Shown: positions 44,917 to 52,534 of the stretch, piece by piece
Layout of the letters: each line of letters opens with the position of its first letter
How positions within the stretch are numbered: position 1 is the stretch's first letter
Source: an uncultured Myxococcales bacterium
Lineage (GTDB): Bacteria > Myxococcota_A > UBA9042
Reading direction: 5' to 3'
Assembly: GCA_903840165.1 (NCBI GenBank)
Contig: CAIMEY010000069.1
Span: 1 to 63,296, forward strand
DNA: 63,296 nt
Position numbers and translations under genes: made by a program
Notes under the pieces: generated by a model
Databases searched by the model: none
Told to the model about the DNA's origin: nothing
The model's input: only the letters and a program-made list of their open reading frames with translations

Positions 44917-45555
44917 GTGGTGAATTCCGTTAAATATCGGTGCTTTGTCCCTTTGGTATGCAAGACCGTAACGGCGGTCGCGCTGATCGCGGTTGCCGCC
45001 AACTGCAATCCACCCGCCCCGGGAAAGGGCAAGCGCCAAGCCGACCCAAGTGTCACCACGGCAGCCCCCTCCTTTCCCACCGACCCCAATCCCGACCAAG
45101 TGCTCGTTACAACAAGAGGTTGTGCGGACGATGAGCCCTGCCGCAGCGATGGCCTTTGCTCCGGTGCCGCTGGCCACTGCGCGGCTGGAGGTGACAAGGA
45201 TTGCCTGGGATCCTTTGCCTGCGATGAGCGCGGAGCCTGTTCGATGCAGGCGGGCCGCTGTCAGGCGACCACGGACGCCGCGTGCAAACGGTCGCGCGGC
45301 TGTGAAAGCGGGCGTTGCATTGCCCGTGGCGGTCGCTGCATCGCCACCGAAGAAACCTGCCGCGCAGGCATCAACTGCCGAATCGCGGGTTTGTGTCACG
45401 AGCGTGGTGGAATCTGCATTGTCGGCTCAGACGAAGACTGCAAACAATCAAAGGGTTGCAAGTCGGACGGCCTCTGCGTCAACACCGAGGGCGTTTGCGG
45501 CCGCGAACCCACGCAAGATGCGCCCGTCGTGCAGCCTGGCAACCGAGGCCCATGA
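44917..45555 (+). CDS. Cys-rich exported protein bracketed by palindromes
   Basis: A 212-residue product. A short hydrophobic N-terminus (AVALIAVAAN) ends in AANC, an atypical lipobox. Six repeats of about 22 residues follow, with pattern CRSDGLCSGAAGHCAAG, so 20 or more cysteines. Palindrome copies lie at each side of the gene in opposite orientations: 44943-44964 (inside the N-terminal coding, as CFVPLVCK) and 45612-45634 after the stop. The start is probably the GTG at 44917 or the one at 44920. Such proteins are common on myxobacterial surfaces; the function is unknown. Confidence 0.55.
   Translation: MVNSVKYRCFVPLVCKTVTAVALIAVAANCNPPAPGKGKRQADPSVTTAAPSFPTDPNPDQVLVTTRGCADDEPCRSDGLCSGAAGHCAAGGDKDCLGSFACDERGACSMQAGRCQATTDAACKRSRGCESGRCIARGGRCIATEETCRAGINCRIAGLCHERGGICIVGSDEDCKQSKGCKSDGLCVNTEGVCGREPTQDAPVVQPGNRGP
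44943..44964 (+). repeat. Dispersed palindrome, copy 11
   Basis: CTTTGTCCCTTTGGTATGCA then AG. It forms an inverted pair with copy 12 around a single gene. Confidence 0.7.
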
Positions 45556-45611
45556 GCCTGGGAATGGCGGGGAGGGGGTGGGGCAGAAAGCGCAAAATCA
45601 CGGCTAGACTT

Positions 45612-45634
45612 GCTCTGCATACCAAAGGGACAAA
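45612..45634 (-). repeat. Dispersed palindrome, copy 12
   Basis: On the minus strand TTTGTCCCTTTGGTATGCAG, matching copy 11 almost base for base. It lies after the Cys-rich gene. Confidence 0.7.
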
Positions 45635-45760
45635 TTAATGATATTAGGATGATTTTGCATCTCCAGCTGACGCCAAAGTGCAAGAGGATTGCGAGCCTGC
45701 CGGCGCCATTGCGCCTCGCTGCGGGCGTCGGTGCCGGGATCCGTGATGGCAGCCAATTCG

Positions 45761-45775
45761 CTTTGGATACCTCTG
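45761..45775 (-). repeat. Dispersed palindrome, copy 13
   Basis: CTTTGGATACCTCTG, then GGTTAAACC. It lies at the 3' end of the ferrochelatase gene and overlaps its last codons. Confidence 0.6.
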
Positions 45776-45777
45776 GG

Positions 45778-46830
45778 TTAAACCCCTAGATTTACTTGAC
45801 TTTGTATGATTGCGGCCAGCGCTTTTGCCCAATCCCCGCCCGCGTTTAGGGAAGGCACCAGGACCAAGTCGCCGCCGCCGGCTTGGCGAAAATCGTCGCG
45901 GGCGCGAATCGCGATTTCCTCTAATGTTTCCAAGCAGTCGGCAACAAAGGCGGGTTCCGCCACCAGCAACTTGCCGACCTTGCGCGCGCCGAGTTCGCGG
46001 ACCACGTCGTCGGTGTAGGGTCGAATCCACGGCACGCGCCCCAGCCGGCTCTGAAAACTCGTAGTGATTTGTGCGGGTTCAAGGCCAAGACGCAGGGCCA
46101 AGGCACGGGAAGTGGCCATGCACTGGGCCCGGTAGCAGTTGCGGTTGGCAGCAGTGAGCGTGTCACAACAATTTGATTTTACAAGACAATGCTGGGCCGT
46201 AGCGTCGGTCTTCTTGCAATGGCGCTCAGGCACACCATGGTAGCTCAGCAGCAGGTGGTCCGGCTGTTCTTGCGCCCACGCCTGGGCAATGCGTTCGGCT
46301 TGAAGGTCGAGGAACTCTGAAGTATGCCAAAACGGCGAAATAATTTGTAAAGTAGGCACTACCCACAAGTCCGACGCGGCCTGCATGGCACCTTGGGCAG
46401 CCGAGCCCCAGGACGCTGCGGCGTAGTGCGGGAACAGCGGCACGACGATAATCCGGTCGATCCCCTGAGCGGCAAAGCGTTCCAGAGCCTGAGGAATCGA
46501 CGGCTCGCCATACTGGAAGCCCAACTGGACTTGGCAGACATCGTTCAGCTCGGTCTGCAGCGCCGCGGCGAGGTCCAGACCATGGGTCAGCAGCGGCGAG
46601 CCGCGTTCGGTCCAGATCGAACGGTACGCATGGGCCGACCGCGCGGGACGAAACGGCAGGATGACGAAGTTCAGCAGCAGCCAGCGACCCAGGGCGGGCA
46701 TATCGATAACCCGTGGATCGCTAAGAAATTGTCTGAGGTACGCCCGCACATCCGCCACGTCTGTTGACCGTGGCGTTCCGGTGTTGACCAGCAAAATCCC
46801 GGTAGATTCATGTGGTTGACTGTGTGTCAT
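45778..46830 (-). CDS. hemH: Ferrochelatase
   Basis: A 350-residue enzyme that inserts ferrous iron into protoporphyrin IX, the last step of haem synthesis. Family motifs are GILLVNTGTPRSTDV, LFPHYAAASWGSA, LLSYHGVPERHCKKTD and a TTSFQSRLGRVPWIRPYTDD segment, and FVADCLETLEEI. An inserted block HCLVKSNCCDTLTAANRNCY carries four cysteines, as in proteobacterial ferrochelatases thought to bind an iron-sulphur centre. The ATG at 46830 is preferred; another at 46857 is possible. It is divergent from the DyP peroxidase gene. Confidence 0.93.
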   Translation of the reverse strand: MTHSQPHESTGILLVNTGTPRSTDVADVRAYLRQFLSDPRVIDMPALGRWLLLNFVILPFRPARSAHAYRSIWTERGSPLLTHGLDLAAALQTELNDVCQVQLGFQYGEPSIPQALERFAAQGIDRIIVVPLFPHYAAASWGSAAQGAMQAASDLWVVPTLQIISPFWHTSEFLDLQAERIAQAWAQEQPDHLLLSYHGVPERHCKKTDATAQHCLVKSNCCDTLTAANRNCYRAQCMATSRALALRLGLEPAQITTSFQSRLGRVPWIRPYTDDVVRELGARKVGKLLVAEPAFVADCLETLEEIAIRARDDFRQAGGGDLVLVPSLNAGGDWAKALAAIIQSQVNLGV

Positions 46831-47254
46831 TGCTCGCGTCCTGGGGTGCTCAGCCATTCAGACCGGCTGTCCAGTCTAGGTGATCGGCAGCAAGAGCGTC
46901 CAGTTCAACGACAGACCAAGCCTACGCTATCGGTCCTGCGAACCGTAGAAAATGTGGGCTGATTGCCTAGAATCATGAGTGAATCGTGGCGGATGGGCGG
47001 GCGATTGCTTGCGGTGCTTCGGGCGCTGGCGCACTCGACCTGTCTTGACGCGAACTCGTGACAGAAGTACAACGTATGCCGGCGTCAGGGGCGCCGGTTT
47101 CGGGCGACAAATTGGCGTCCTTCGAGTAAAATCGTTGTCTTTATGCAATAAGTGCATGTCCCACGGCCGTCGCGGGCCCAGGTTCCGCACGCCCTATTGC
47201 GGATGCGTGTTCGCGGGATACCGGGCGTCGAATGACCAATAACCGCGAGATATT
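46831..47254. promoter_or_regulatory. Divergent region between hemH and the DyP peroxidase gene
   Basis: About 420 bases. A degenerate palindrome copy lies at 47110-47130 (ATTGGCGTCCTTCGAGTAAA). Promoters for both genes should lie here. No iron box was recognised. Confidence 0.4.
47110..47130 (-). repeat. Dispersed palindrome, degenerate copy
   Basis: ATTGGCGTCCTTCGAGTAAA with one arm mismatched, in the divergent region before the DyP peroxidase gene. Confidence 0.45.
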
Positions 47255-48175
47255 ATGACTTCTTCCGAGCACAATCGTGCAGTGGACTACGCTCAGGCTG
47301 GCCTTTTGGCCCCTTTGCCGCCTGTCGGGCGCTACCTGACGTTTTCCCAGCGTGCAGCCGGCGACTTGCCGATCTTGTTGAGGACCCTGGCTGCTTTGGC
47401 CGACGGGGTTCGCACGGTCGTCGGCCTGGGACCGGCGGTGCTGGAACAGACCGGCGCAAAGATACCAGGGATGCGCGAATTTCCTCAATATGTATGCAGT
47501 GTTGTCGTGCCTAGTACGCCAACGGACGTGTGGGTGTGGTTGCGCGGCGACGACACCGGGGACCTCTTTCACCGCAGTCGGTTTTTGGTCGAAGGATTAG
47601 CACCTTGGGCGCGGCTGGAGTCGGCGATGGACGCCTTTGTGCACCGCGGCGGTCGCGATCTGACCGGCTACGAGGACGGTACCGAGAATCCCAAAGGCGA
47701 CAACATCCCTGAAACCGCACTTGTTTCTCCGGAAATGGCCGAGTCGATGCCACGGGGTTTGGTCGGCAGCAGTTTTGCCGTCGTGCAGCAGTGGCAGCAT
47801 GGCTTTGCATTGTGGTCGCAAATGTCGTCTAAGGAGAAGGACTTAGCGATTGGTCGACGCATCTCCGACAACGCAGAGCTCGGCGACGCGCCCCCTTCGG
47901 CTCACATCAAGCGCACGGCGCAGGAGCGCTTTTGGCCACCGGCCTTTATCCTCAGACGCTCCATGCCTTGGGTCGAGGGAGAGCAGGGCGGGCTTATGTT
48001 CGTGGCATTTTCACATAGTTTCAATGCTTTTGAGGCGCAATTGCGGCGGATGGTCGGCCTCGATGATGGCGTAACGGACGCCTTGTTTCAGTTCGCGCGG
48101 CCCTTGACCGGAGCGTATTTCTGGTGCCCACCGGTGCAGGGCGGGCGCCTGGATTTGCAGGCCCTCGGTATCTAG
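47255..48175 (+). CDS. DyP-type haem peroxidase
   Basis: A 306-residue dye-decolourising peroxidase. The distal motif GYEDGTENPKGDNIPETAL (GxxDG) carries the catalytic aspartate, and the proximal haem ligand is probably the His in SAHIKRTAQE. Further family motifs are MREFPQYVCSVV and LMFVAFSHSFNAFEAQLRRM. It has no signal peptide, so cytoplasmic or encapsulated; no encapsulin gene is visible nearby. It lies divergently from hemH, giving a haem-linked pair. ATG at 47255. Confidence 0.9.
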   Translation: MTSSEHNRAVDYAQAGLLAPLPPVGRYLTFSQRAAGDLPILLRTLAALADGVRTVVGLGPAVLEQTGAKIPGMREFPQYVCSVVVPSTPTDVWVWLRGDDTGDLFHRSRFLVEGLAPWARLESAMDAFVHRGGRDLTGYEDGTENPKGDNIPETALVSPEMAESMPRGLVGSSFAVVQQWQHGFALWSQMSSKEKDLAIGRRISDNAELGDAPPSAHIKRTAQERFWPPAFILRRSMPWVEGEQGGLMFVAFSHSFNAFEAQLRRMVGLDDGVTDALFQFARPLTGAYFWCPPVQGGRLDLQALGI

Positions 48176-48197
48176 TGTGGTGGAAGATCGTTTATTA

Positions 48198-49106
48198 TCA
48201 AGGCTTTAGTGTAGAAAACGCAGCGTAATGGTGAATGGCTACGCCAGAAAATTGTGGAAATTGAGACTCTTGCTTGACTAATTGGTCCAGGTTCGCGCGC
48301 AAGACGGCTTGCCCAAGGGTGCAATACGACAACGCAGGGTCGACGTCGCAAGACGTTTCCACAGCAATAACAAGCGGTTGACCGATCTTGTCCGCATACT
48401 GCATTTCTCCTGCGGCTAGGCTCACCAAATCCGCGACGCCGGTGCGGTAATCCATCAGGACCGTCCGGTCCGCGATATCCTGGACAAAGGTGTTCAAAGG
48501 TCGGGTAACTCCTTGGCGAGATAGCGAAAATGTGTCGTACCAGTTCGGCATGTCGATGGAAATCGGCAGCCCAGAACCGGCATAGGTGCCGCGCAACTTC
48601 CCGAGCAAATCTAAGAATTGATTTGCAATACCAATGGGATCGGTACCCCACTCCGGCAAGGCGTGCGGCTCAATGTTGTAGTGGACGCCGACCGGGCGTG
48701 CCGTGGTCAGGTCGGCCACAAATTTCCGGGCCGTTACAGCGATATCCAGACATTGCTGGTGATTTTCGGCACGCGCCCAGGTGTGCTGGCCAAACAGTAG
48801 TTCCACCCGTAGACCAGATTTTGCTGCATGTTCAATCAGTTCAGCTAGCGCTGTCGGCTGATCGTACAGGAGCGTCTGGGCCTGAATGTACAGGGTCTTG
48901 ATGCCATTATTCGTCGCAAATACAAGAAGTTGGTCTTGCGCGACTGGATCGACGGTCGGGCCGTTGTCCCAGACCCAAAGGCCGCGCTCGCCGTGATCGA
49001 GTGCCGGAACCGGCGTCGCGAGCGCCGTGCATCCTAGTGCGACGGTCAGTACGAGAAGCAGCAGAAGGAGAATTCGGCGAACTGTCCCACAAGCAAGGCG
49101 TGGCAA
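48198..49106 (-). CDS. Exported protein, TIM-barrel-like, function unknown
   Basis: A 302-residue product with a signal sequence (RILLLLLLVLTVALGC) that ends in a probable lipobox. The mature domain begins GLWVWDNGPTVDPVAQDQ and has alternating strand and helix segments such as GIKTLYIQAQTLLYD, LRVELLFGQHTWA, VGVHYNIEPHAL and VAIHHYAAF. Tryptophan, histidine and acidic residues at strand ends resemble glycoside-hydrolase-like barrels, but no family can be named. It converges on the DyP peroxidase gene. Confidence 0.55.
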   Translation of the reverse strand: MPRLACGTVRRILLLLLLVLTVALGCTALATPVPALDHGERGLWVWDNGPTVDPVAQDQLLVFATNNGIKTLYIQAQTLLYDQPTALAELIEHAAKSGLRVELLFGQHTWARAENHQQCLDIAVTARKFVADLTTARPVGVHYNIEPHALPEWGTDPIGIANQFLDLLGKLRGTYAGSGLPISIDMPNWYDTFSLSRQGVTRPLNTFVQDIADRTVLMDYRTGVADLVSLAAGEMQYADKIGQPLVIAVETSCDVDPALSYCTLGQAVLRANLDQLVKQESQFPQFSGVAIHHYAAFSTLKP

Positions 49107-49263
49107 GGCTGGGTATCCTCAGGCGTTCTTGAGCCCGCTACGCAGCTTGATCAGGTGGGTGCACCATGTCAAGCGCTGCCGGCGGCAAGGGCACTTGCGC
49201 CAACCCCTTTGATTCGTTACGCTTGCTTCGTGCCCGGTTGCTGGGCTTTTGGGGAGTCGGACC

Positions 49264-49920
49264 ATGCGTGCCGTTCTTGCGTTGCTGATTGCCCCTTTGG
49301 TTGTGCAGGCCTGCGCCGCCGTGCCGGTCGCGTCGGAGCGAAGAATCCATTTGAAAGTCGAAGGCATGCGCCGTACAGCGACGGGCGCAGTTTGACTGAG
49401 CTGCCCCGAACAGGTGGGGCGCACCCTGGCAGGGTTGCAAGGAATTCGTAGCATTGAAATGGAGTTGGCCGACGACAGCTTTACGCTGGTTGCCCAGACC
49501 GACCGGCCTACGGACGGCGAGATCGCACGCGCCGTGGTGAACGCAGGCTTCGTGCCGCGGTTGGGCGCGCTGCCGTCGAGCTCGCACGCGGCGTCTGTGG
49601 ACCATTCAGCGGTCCCGCCTGCGCTGGCGCAAAGGCTTCGCCAAGGCCCTGTGCTGCTTCGAGTTGGTGCTGCGTGGTGCGCGCCGTGTCGGGCGGCCCT
49701 GAGCGATATTTGGCCGCTTGTGGTCGCGCCTGGCTGGCAGGTTGTCGATGTCGATGCGGACGCCGATGAGCCCATCGTGCACTTTGCGGGCGTCACGGCG
49801 GTGCCGGACGTAGTGGCCGTGGCTGCCGATGGACGGATTCTCGGGCGGCTCACCGGGCAGCCAACCGTTGGCGGACTGCGGGCGTGGATCGCGGGGCTTG
49901 GGGGTGGAGTTTCTCGGTAA
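49264..49920 (+). CDS. Candidate selenoprotein: HMA-like domain plus thioredoxin domain, in-frame TGA
   Basis: A 218-codon frame from ATG 49264 with one in-frame TGA at 49393-49395 (residue 44). Before it are a signal-like helix (MRAVLALLIAPLVVQA) and the HMA opening RIHLKVEGM; after it LSCPEQVGRTLAGLQGI, IEMELADDSFTLVA and TDGEIARAVVNAGF, the rest of an HMA fold. The TGA lies where HMA domains have the first Cys of CxxC, giving UxxC. A thioredoxin domain with VGAAWCAPCRAAL follows. Directly downstream, GCCCC (49403-49407) pairs with GGGGC (49416-49420) around GAACAGGT, a bacterial SECIS-like hairpin. Alternative: a gene broken by a stop, restarted at GTG 49414. Confidence 0.7.
49393..49420 (+). 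promoter_or_regulatory. Putative bacterial SECIS hairpin after in-frame TGA
   Basis: TGA at 49393-49395, then a 5-bp stem (GCCCC/GGGGC, 6 with a U-G pair) whose eight-base loop contains AGGT. In known bacterial SECIS elements the apical loop lies within about 16-37 bases of the UGA and carries a conserved G and U. The fit is reasonable but short. Confidence 0.5.
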
Positions 49921-49930
49921 TTCTATGGGC

Positions 49931-49952
49931 TTGTCACCGAGGTATGCAAAGC
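49931..49952 (+). repeat. Dispersed palindrome, copy 14
   Basis: TTGTCACCGAGGTATGCAAA then GC. It lies 10 bases after the candidate selenoprotein gene and faces copy 15 just downstream. Confidence 0.6.
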
Positions 49953-49960
49953 ATTTTCCG

Positions 49961-49975
49961 CATTGGTGTCCAATG
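49961..49975 (-). repeat. Dispersed palindrome, copy 15 (compensated arms)
   Basis: CATTGGTGTCCAATG, with paired A and T changes relative to the consensus, so both arms still match. It is upstream of the amidase gene. Confidence 0.8.
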
Positions 49976-50074
49976 AGTCAACACTTTGAAATACAAGCAG
50001 AAGATGCCCGCCCTAGCGGTAGGTGCAGCGGCATGATAGGCTACCGGCATGGGCACGGCCAGAGGGGAGAGCAA

Positions 50075-51730
50075 ATGGGTAAGCGAAATATAGAGTTAGC
50101 GATGATCCACCTGTCGGCTGTCTGGGCAACGGCCTTGCTTGCAGCGTGCGCTTCGTCCGGGCCCCCGGATGCGGCCAGTGAGTTCCGGCCTGTCGCAACG
50201 CGGTCGGCCCCCCTCAACGGTGCCGACTATGACCCCGCCAACTGGACAACGAGCCCGAACTTCTACGCCGCCGACCGTAAGCCGCCGAAAGTAAGCGTCA
50301 TTGTGATTCATACCACGCAAGGCAGCTACTCGGGGACGATTTCCTGGTTCCAGAACCCTGCGTCGCAAGTATCGGCCCACTATACGATTTCTAAGGGCGG
50401 CGATGTCATGCAGATGGTGTATGAACATGATATTGCTTGGCATGTCGGTTCGGAGAACAGCTACACCATCGGCATTGAGCACGAAGGCTACATCGACGAC
50501 CCGGCCTGGGTTACCGACCCGATGCTGCAGGCCAGCGCCAAACTAACTTGTTACTTACTCAAGAAATGGGGATTGCCGCCGGACAAGGATCACGTCAAAG
50601 GCCATGTCGAATTGCCCAACCAAACCCACAAGGATCCAGGGCCTTACTGGCCATGGGACAAGTACATGGGCATGGTCAAGGCCTGCTATGACGGGCCCGT
50701 TCAGCCCAGTTGTAATGGGCCGTGCGATGATGGAAACGCTTGCACGGACGACAGTTGCGTCAATGGTGTCTGCGCCCACAACCCAACGACCGGTGCCATT
50801 TGCTGGGACGGCGACGCCTGCACGGCTGGCGAGAGTTGCCAAGCGGGCGTCTGCACGGGTGGCAAGGTCGTCAAGAACTGCGATGACGGCAATCCATGTA
50901 CTGATGACGGCTGCAAAAACGGCGCTTGCACATACGCAAATAACACGGCTCCGTGCGACCTTGGCACAGGCTGCGCGGGCGCGGGGATCTGCGATGCCGG
51001 TTCCTGCAAATCACTAAGTAATGCAGGAAGTTGTGACGATGGTAACCCGTGCACCGACGACAGTTGCCAGGGCAAGACGTGCGTGCACGCAGCGAACACC
51101 GGCAACTGCGAAGACGGCGATTCTTGTACGGAAATTGACAAGTGCGTCGCCGGCCAATGCGTCTCAGGGCCACGCATCGTTTGTGACGACGGGGACGGCT
51201 GCACCGTGGGTGACTACTGCGCGCAGGGTATTTGCTTGTCAGGTGCGCCGCGGAATTGCAGCGACGGCTTTGATTGTACAGTAGATTTGTGCCAGGAAGG
51301 CGAATGTGTCCACACGGGCGGCGTGCAGGCTGGTGGTGCATCCTGTAAGGGTTCAGATTTACTTGTGATTTCTCCATGCGGCGGGGCACCGGTCGTACAG
51401 CCTTGCCCACCCAATCAGCCTTGTGTTCAAGGTGTTTGCGGTGGCCCGGGGCCAGACGGCGGAACCACCGATGTCGCCGCGGACGGCGATGGCAGTGGGG
51501 CGGCTGACTCGGCAAACTTGGACGTAAAAGCCATAGATTCCGATGGGACTATCCGCCGTGACGCAGATTCAGCGGGTGGCGTGGCTGGCAGTGGCGCGGC
51601 TGCAGGGCACACGACCGGGTGTCAGGCCTCGGGCTCCGGCCATTCGGTCCTTGGCTGGATGCTGGTCCTTGTCGGCGTAGCGCTTGGAATTTCAAGACGA
51701 TATGCGAGGCGTTCACGGAGGCAGGGTTGA
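50075..51730 (+). CDS. N-acetylmuramoyl-L-alanine amidase with Cys-rich repeats, lipobox and MYXO-CTERM tail
   Basis: A 551-residue exported protein. N-terminal ATALLAACAS is a good lipobox. The amidase_2 domain (about 55-210) has VSVIVIHTTQGSYSG, SAHYTISKGGDVMQMV, the ligand region IAWHVGSENSYTIGIEHEG and HVKGHVELPNQTH. Next are about seven copies of a CDDGNxCTDDxC module (51 residues each on average), then an Asp/Gly-rich linker and the tail TTGCQASGSGH with hydrophobic helix and RRYARRSRR, a MYXO-CTERM-like signal. Both lipidation and sorting signals on one protein are unusual. ATG 50075 follows AGAGGGGAGAG. It should cleave peptide stems of murein. Confidence 0.85.
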   Translation: MGKRNIELAMIHLSAVWATALLAACASSGPPDAASEFRPVATRSAPLNGADYDPANWTTSPNFYAADRKPPKVSVIVIHTTQGSYSGTISWFQNPASQVSAHYTISKGGDVMQMVYEHDIAWHVGSENSYTIGIEHEGYIDDPAWVTDPMLQASAKLTCYLLKKWGLPPDKDHVKGHVELPNQTHKDPGPYWPWDKYMGMVKACYDGPVQPSCNGPCDDGNACTDDSCVNGVCAHNPTTGAICWDGDACTAGESCQAGVCTGGKVVKNCDDGNPCTDDGCKNGACTYANNTAPCDLGTGCAGAGICDAGSCKSLSNAGSCDDGNPCTDDSCQGKTCVHAANTGNCEDGDSCTEIDKCVAGQCVSGPRIVCDDGDGCTVGDYCAQGICLSGAPRNCSDGFDCTVDLCQEGECVHTGGVQAGGASCKGSDLLVISPCGGAPVVQPCPPNQPCVQGVCGGPGPDGGTTDVAADGDGSGAADSANLDVKAIDSDGTIRRDADSAGGVAGSGAAAGHTTGCQASGSGHSVLGWMLVLVGVALGISRRYARRSRRQG

Positions 51731-51744
51731 TCGTCGATAGGCCC

Positions 51745-52506
51745 ATGGTCACGGCCTTCGTGGCCGCACTGGCGTTGCACGGCGTGCTCGCGCTCTGGGC
51801 TGTGCATGTCAGTGCGAAGCCCGGGGTCAACGTTGGGCGTCTTGAAGCGCCGAGGCTGCCTTATCTCGCCCAAGCTCGGCCGCTCAATGTCGAACCGCCG
51901 AATCGGCAATCGCCCGCAGTTCCCCAAGAATTGCCCCCTGTTGCGGCAGCCCAGCCCCTGCAACCGGCGGCTCAGCTTGATCAAGAGGCGGCTAGCGCCC
52001 CGCGGCTTGGGCACCGCACGGCTGCAGGGCCCCGAGCACCGTCCAAGAGCCCTGCGGCCTCTAGTAAGCTGAACATCGGTGCGGATCTACCGACAGATGG
52101 GCTGGGACGTCCGACCGCGCAAGGAGGCAACCCGTCGCCCGGAGCTGGGCCGGGGCCCGTCGCCAGCGGTGGGTCTGATGTGGGACGAGAAAATGGCGTT
52201 GATTCGGGTCCTTACGGCATGGGCACCGTCGACGACCTGCCCCAGGTCGAAAGGGCCCAAGCTCCAATCTACCCTGAGCGCGCAGAACGCCTTCATTTAC
52301 AAACGGTTGTGCACCTTCGTGCCGTGATTCGAGCCAGCGGCGACGTGGAGGCGATTCAGGTCTCCTGCGCTGGGTGCGACCCTCAATTCCTTGAGGCCAC
52401 GCAATCAGCGGTAAGTCATTGGCATTTTCGGCCGGCGCGCCTGCGTGGCCAAACCGTTGCGGTGCGGCTTGAGCAGGAGATTGAGTTTACGTTGCCGGAG
52501 CGGTGA
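51745..52506 (+). CDS. TonB-family C-terminal domain protein
   Basis: A 253-residue inner-membrane protein. One N-terminal helix (TAFVAALALHGVLALWA) is followed by a disordered Pro/Ala/Gly-rich stretch of about 130 residues, then a TonB C-terminal domain: APIYPERAERLHLQ, VVHLRAVIRASGDVEAI, FLEATQSAVSHWHFRPARL and VRLEQEIEFTL. TonB proteins pass energy from the inner membrane to outer-membrane receptors; no ExbB, ExbD or receptor gene is nearby. The ATG at 51745 is chosen; a TTG at 51727 overlaps the amidase stop. Confidence 0.75.
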   Translation: MVTAFVAALALHGVLALWAVHVSAKPGVNVGRLEAPRLPYLAQARPLNVEPPNRQSPAVPQELPPVAAAQPLQPAAQLDQEAASAPRLGHRTAAGPRAPSKSPAASSKLNIGADLPTDGLGRPTAQGGNPSPGAGPGPVASGGSDVGRENGVDSGPYGMGTVDDLPQVERAQAPIYPERAERLHLQTVVHLRAVIRASGDVEAIQVSCAGCDPQFLEATQSAVSHWHFRPARLRGQTVAVRLEQEIEFTLPER

Positions 52507-52519
52507 GCTGTGAAATCTG

Positions 52520-52534
52520 CTTTGGTGTCCTCAG
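52520..52534 (-). repeat. Dispersed palindrome, copy 16
   Basis: CTTTGGTGTCCTCAG, then GGTAAACTCTCTGAAATT. It lies between the converging TonB-like and bioA genes, overlapping the bioA stop. Confidence 0.75.

Noticed and set aside
44917..45555. The Cys-rich gene as a transposase or toxin
   Set aside because: It has a hydrophobic leader and regular cysteine repeats and no catalytic motif.
49414..49920. A separate gene starting at GTG 49414
   Set aside because: It would lack half of the HMA fold and its signal helix, while the same frame is coding upstream of the TGA.
50700..51300. A CRISPR-like or tandem DNA repeat
   Set aside because: The periodicity comes from the CDDGNxCTDDxC protein modules; the DNA units are diverged and coding.
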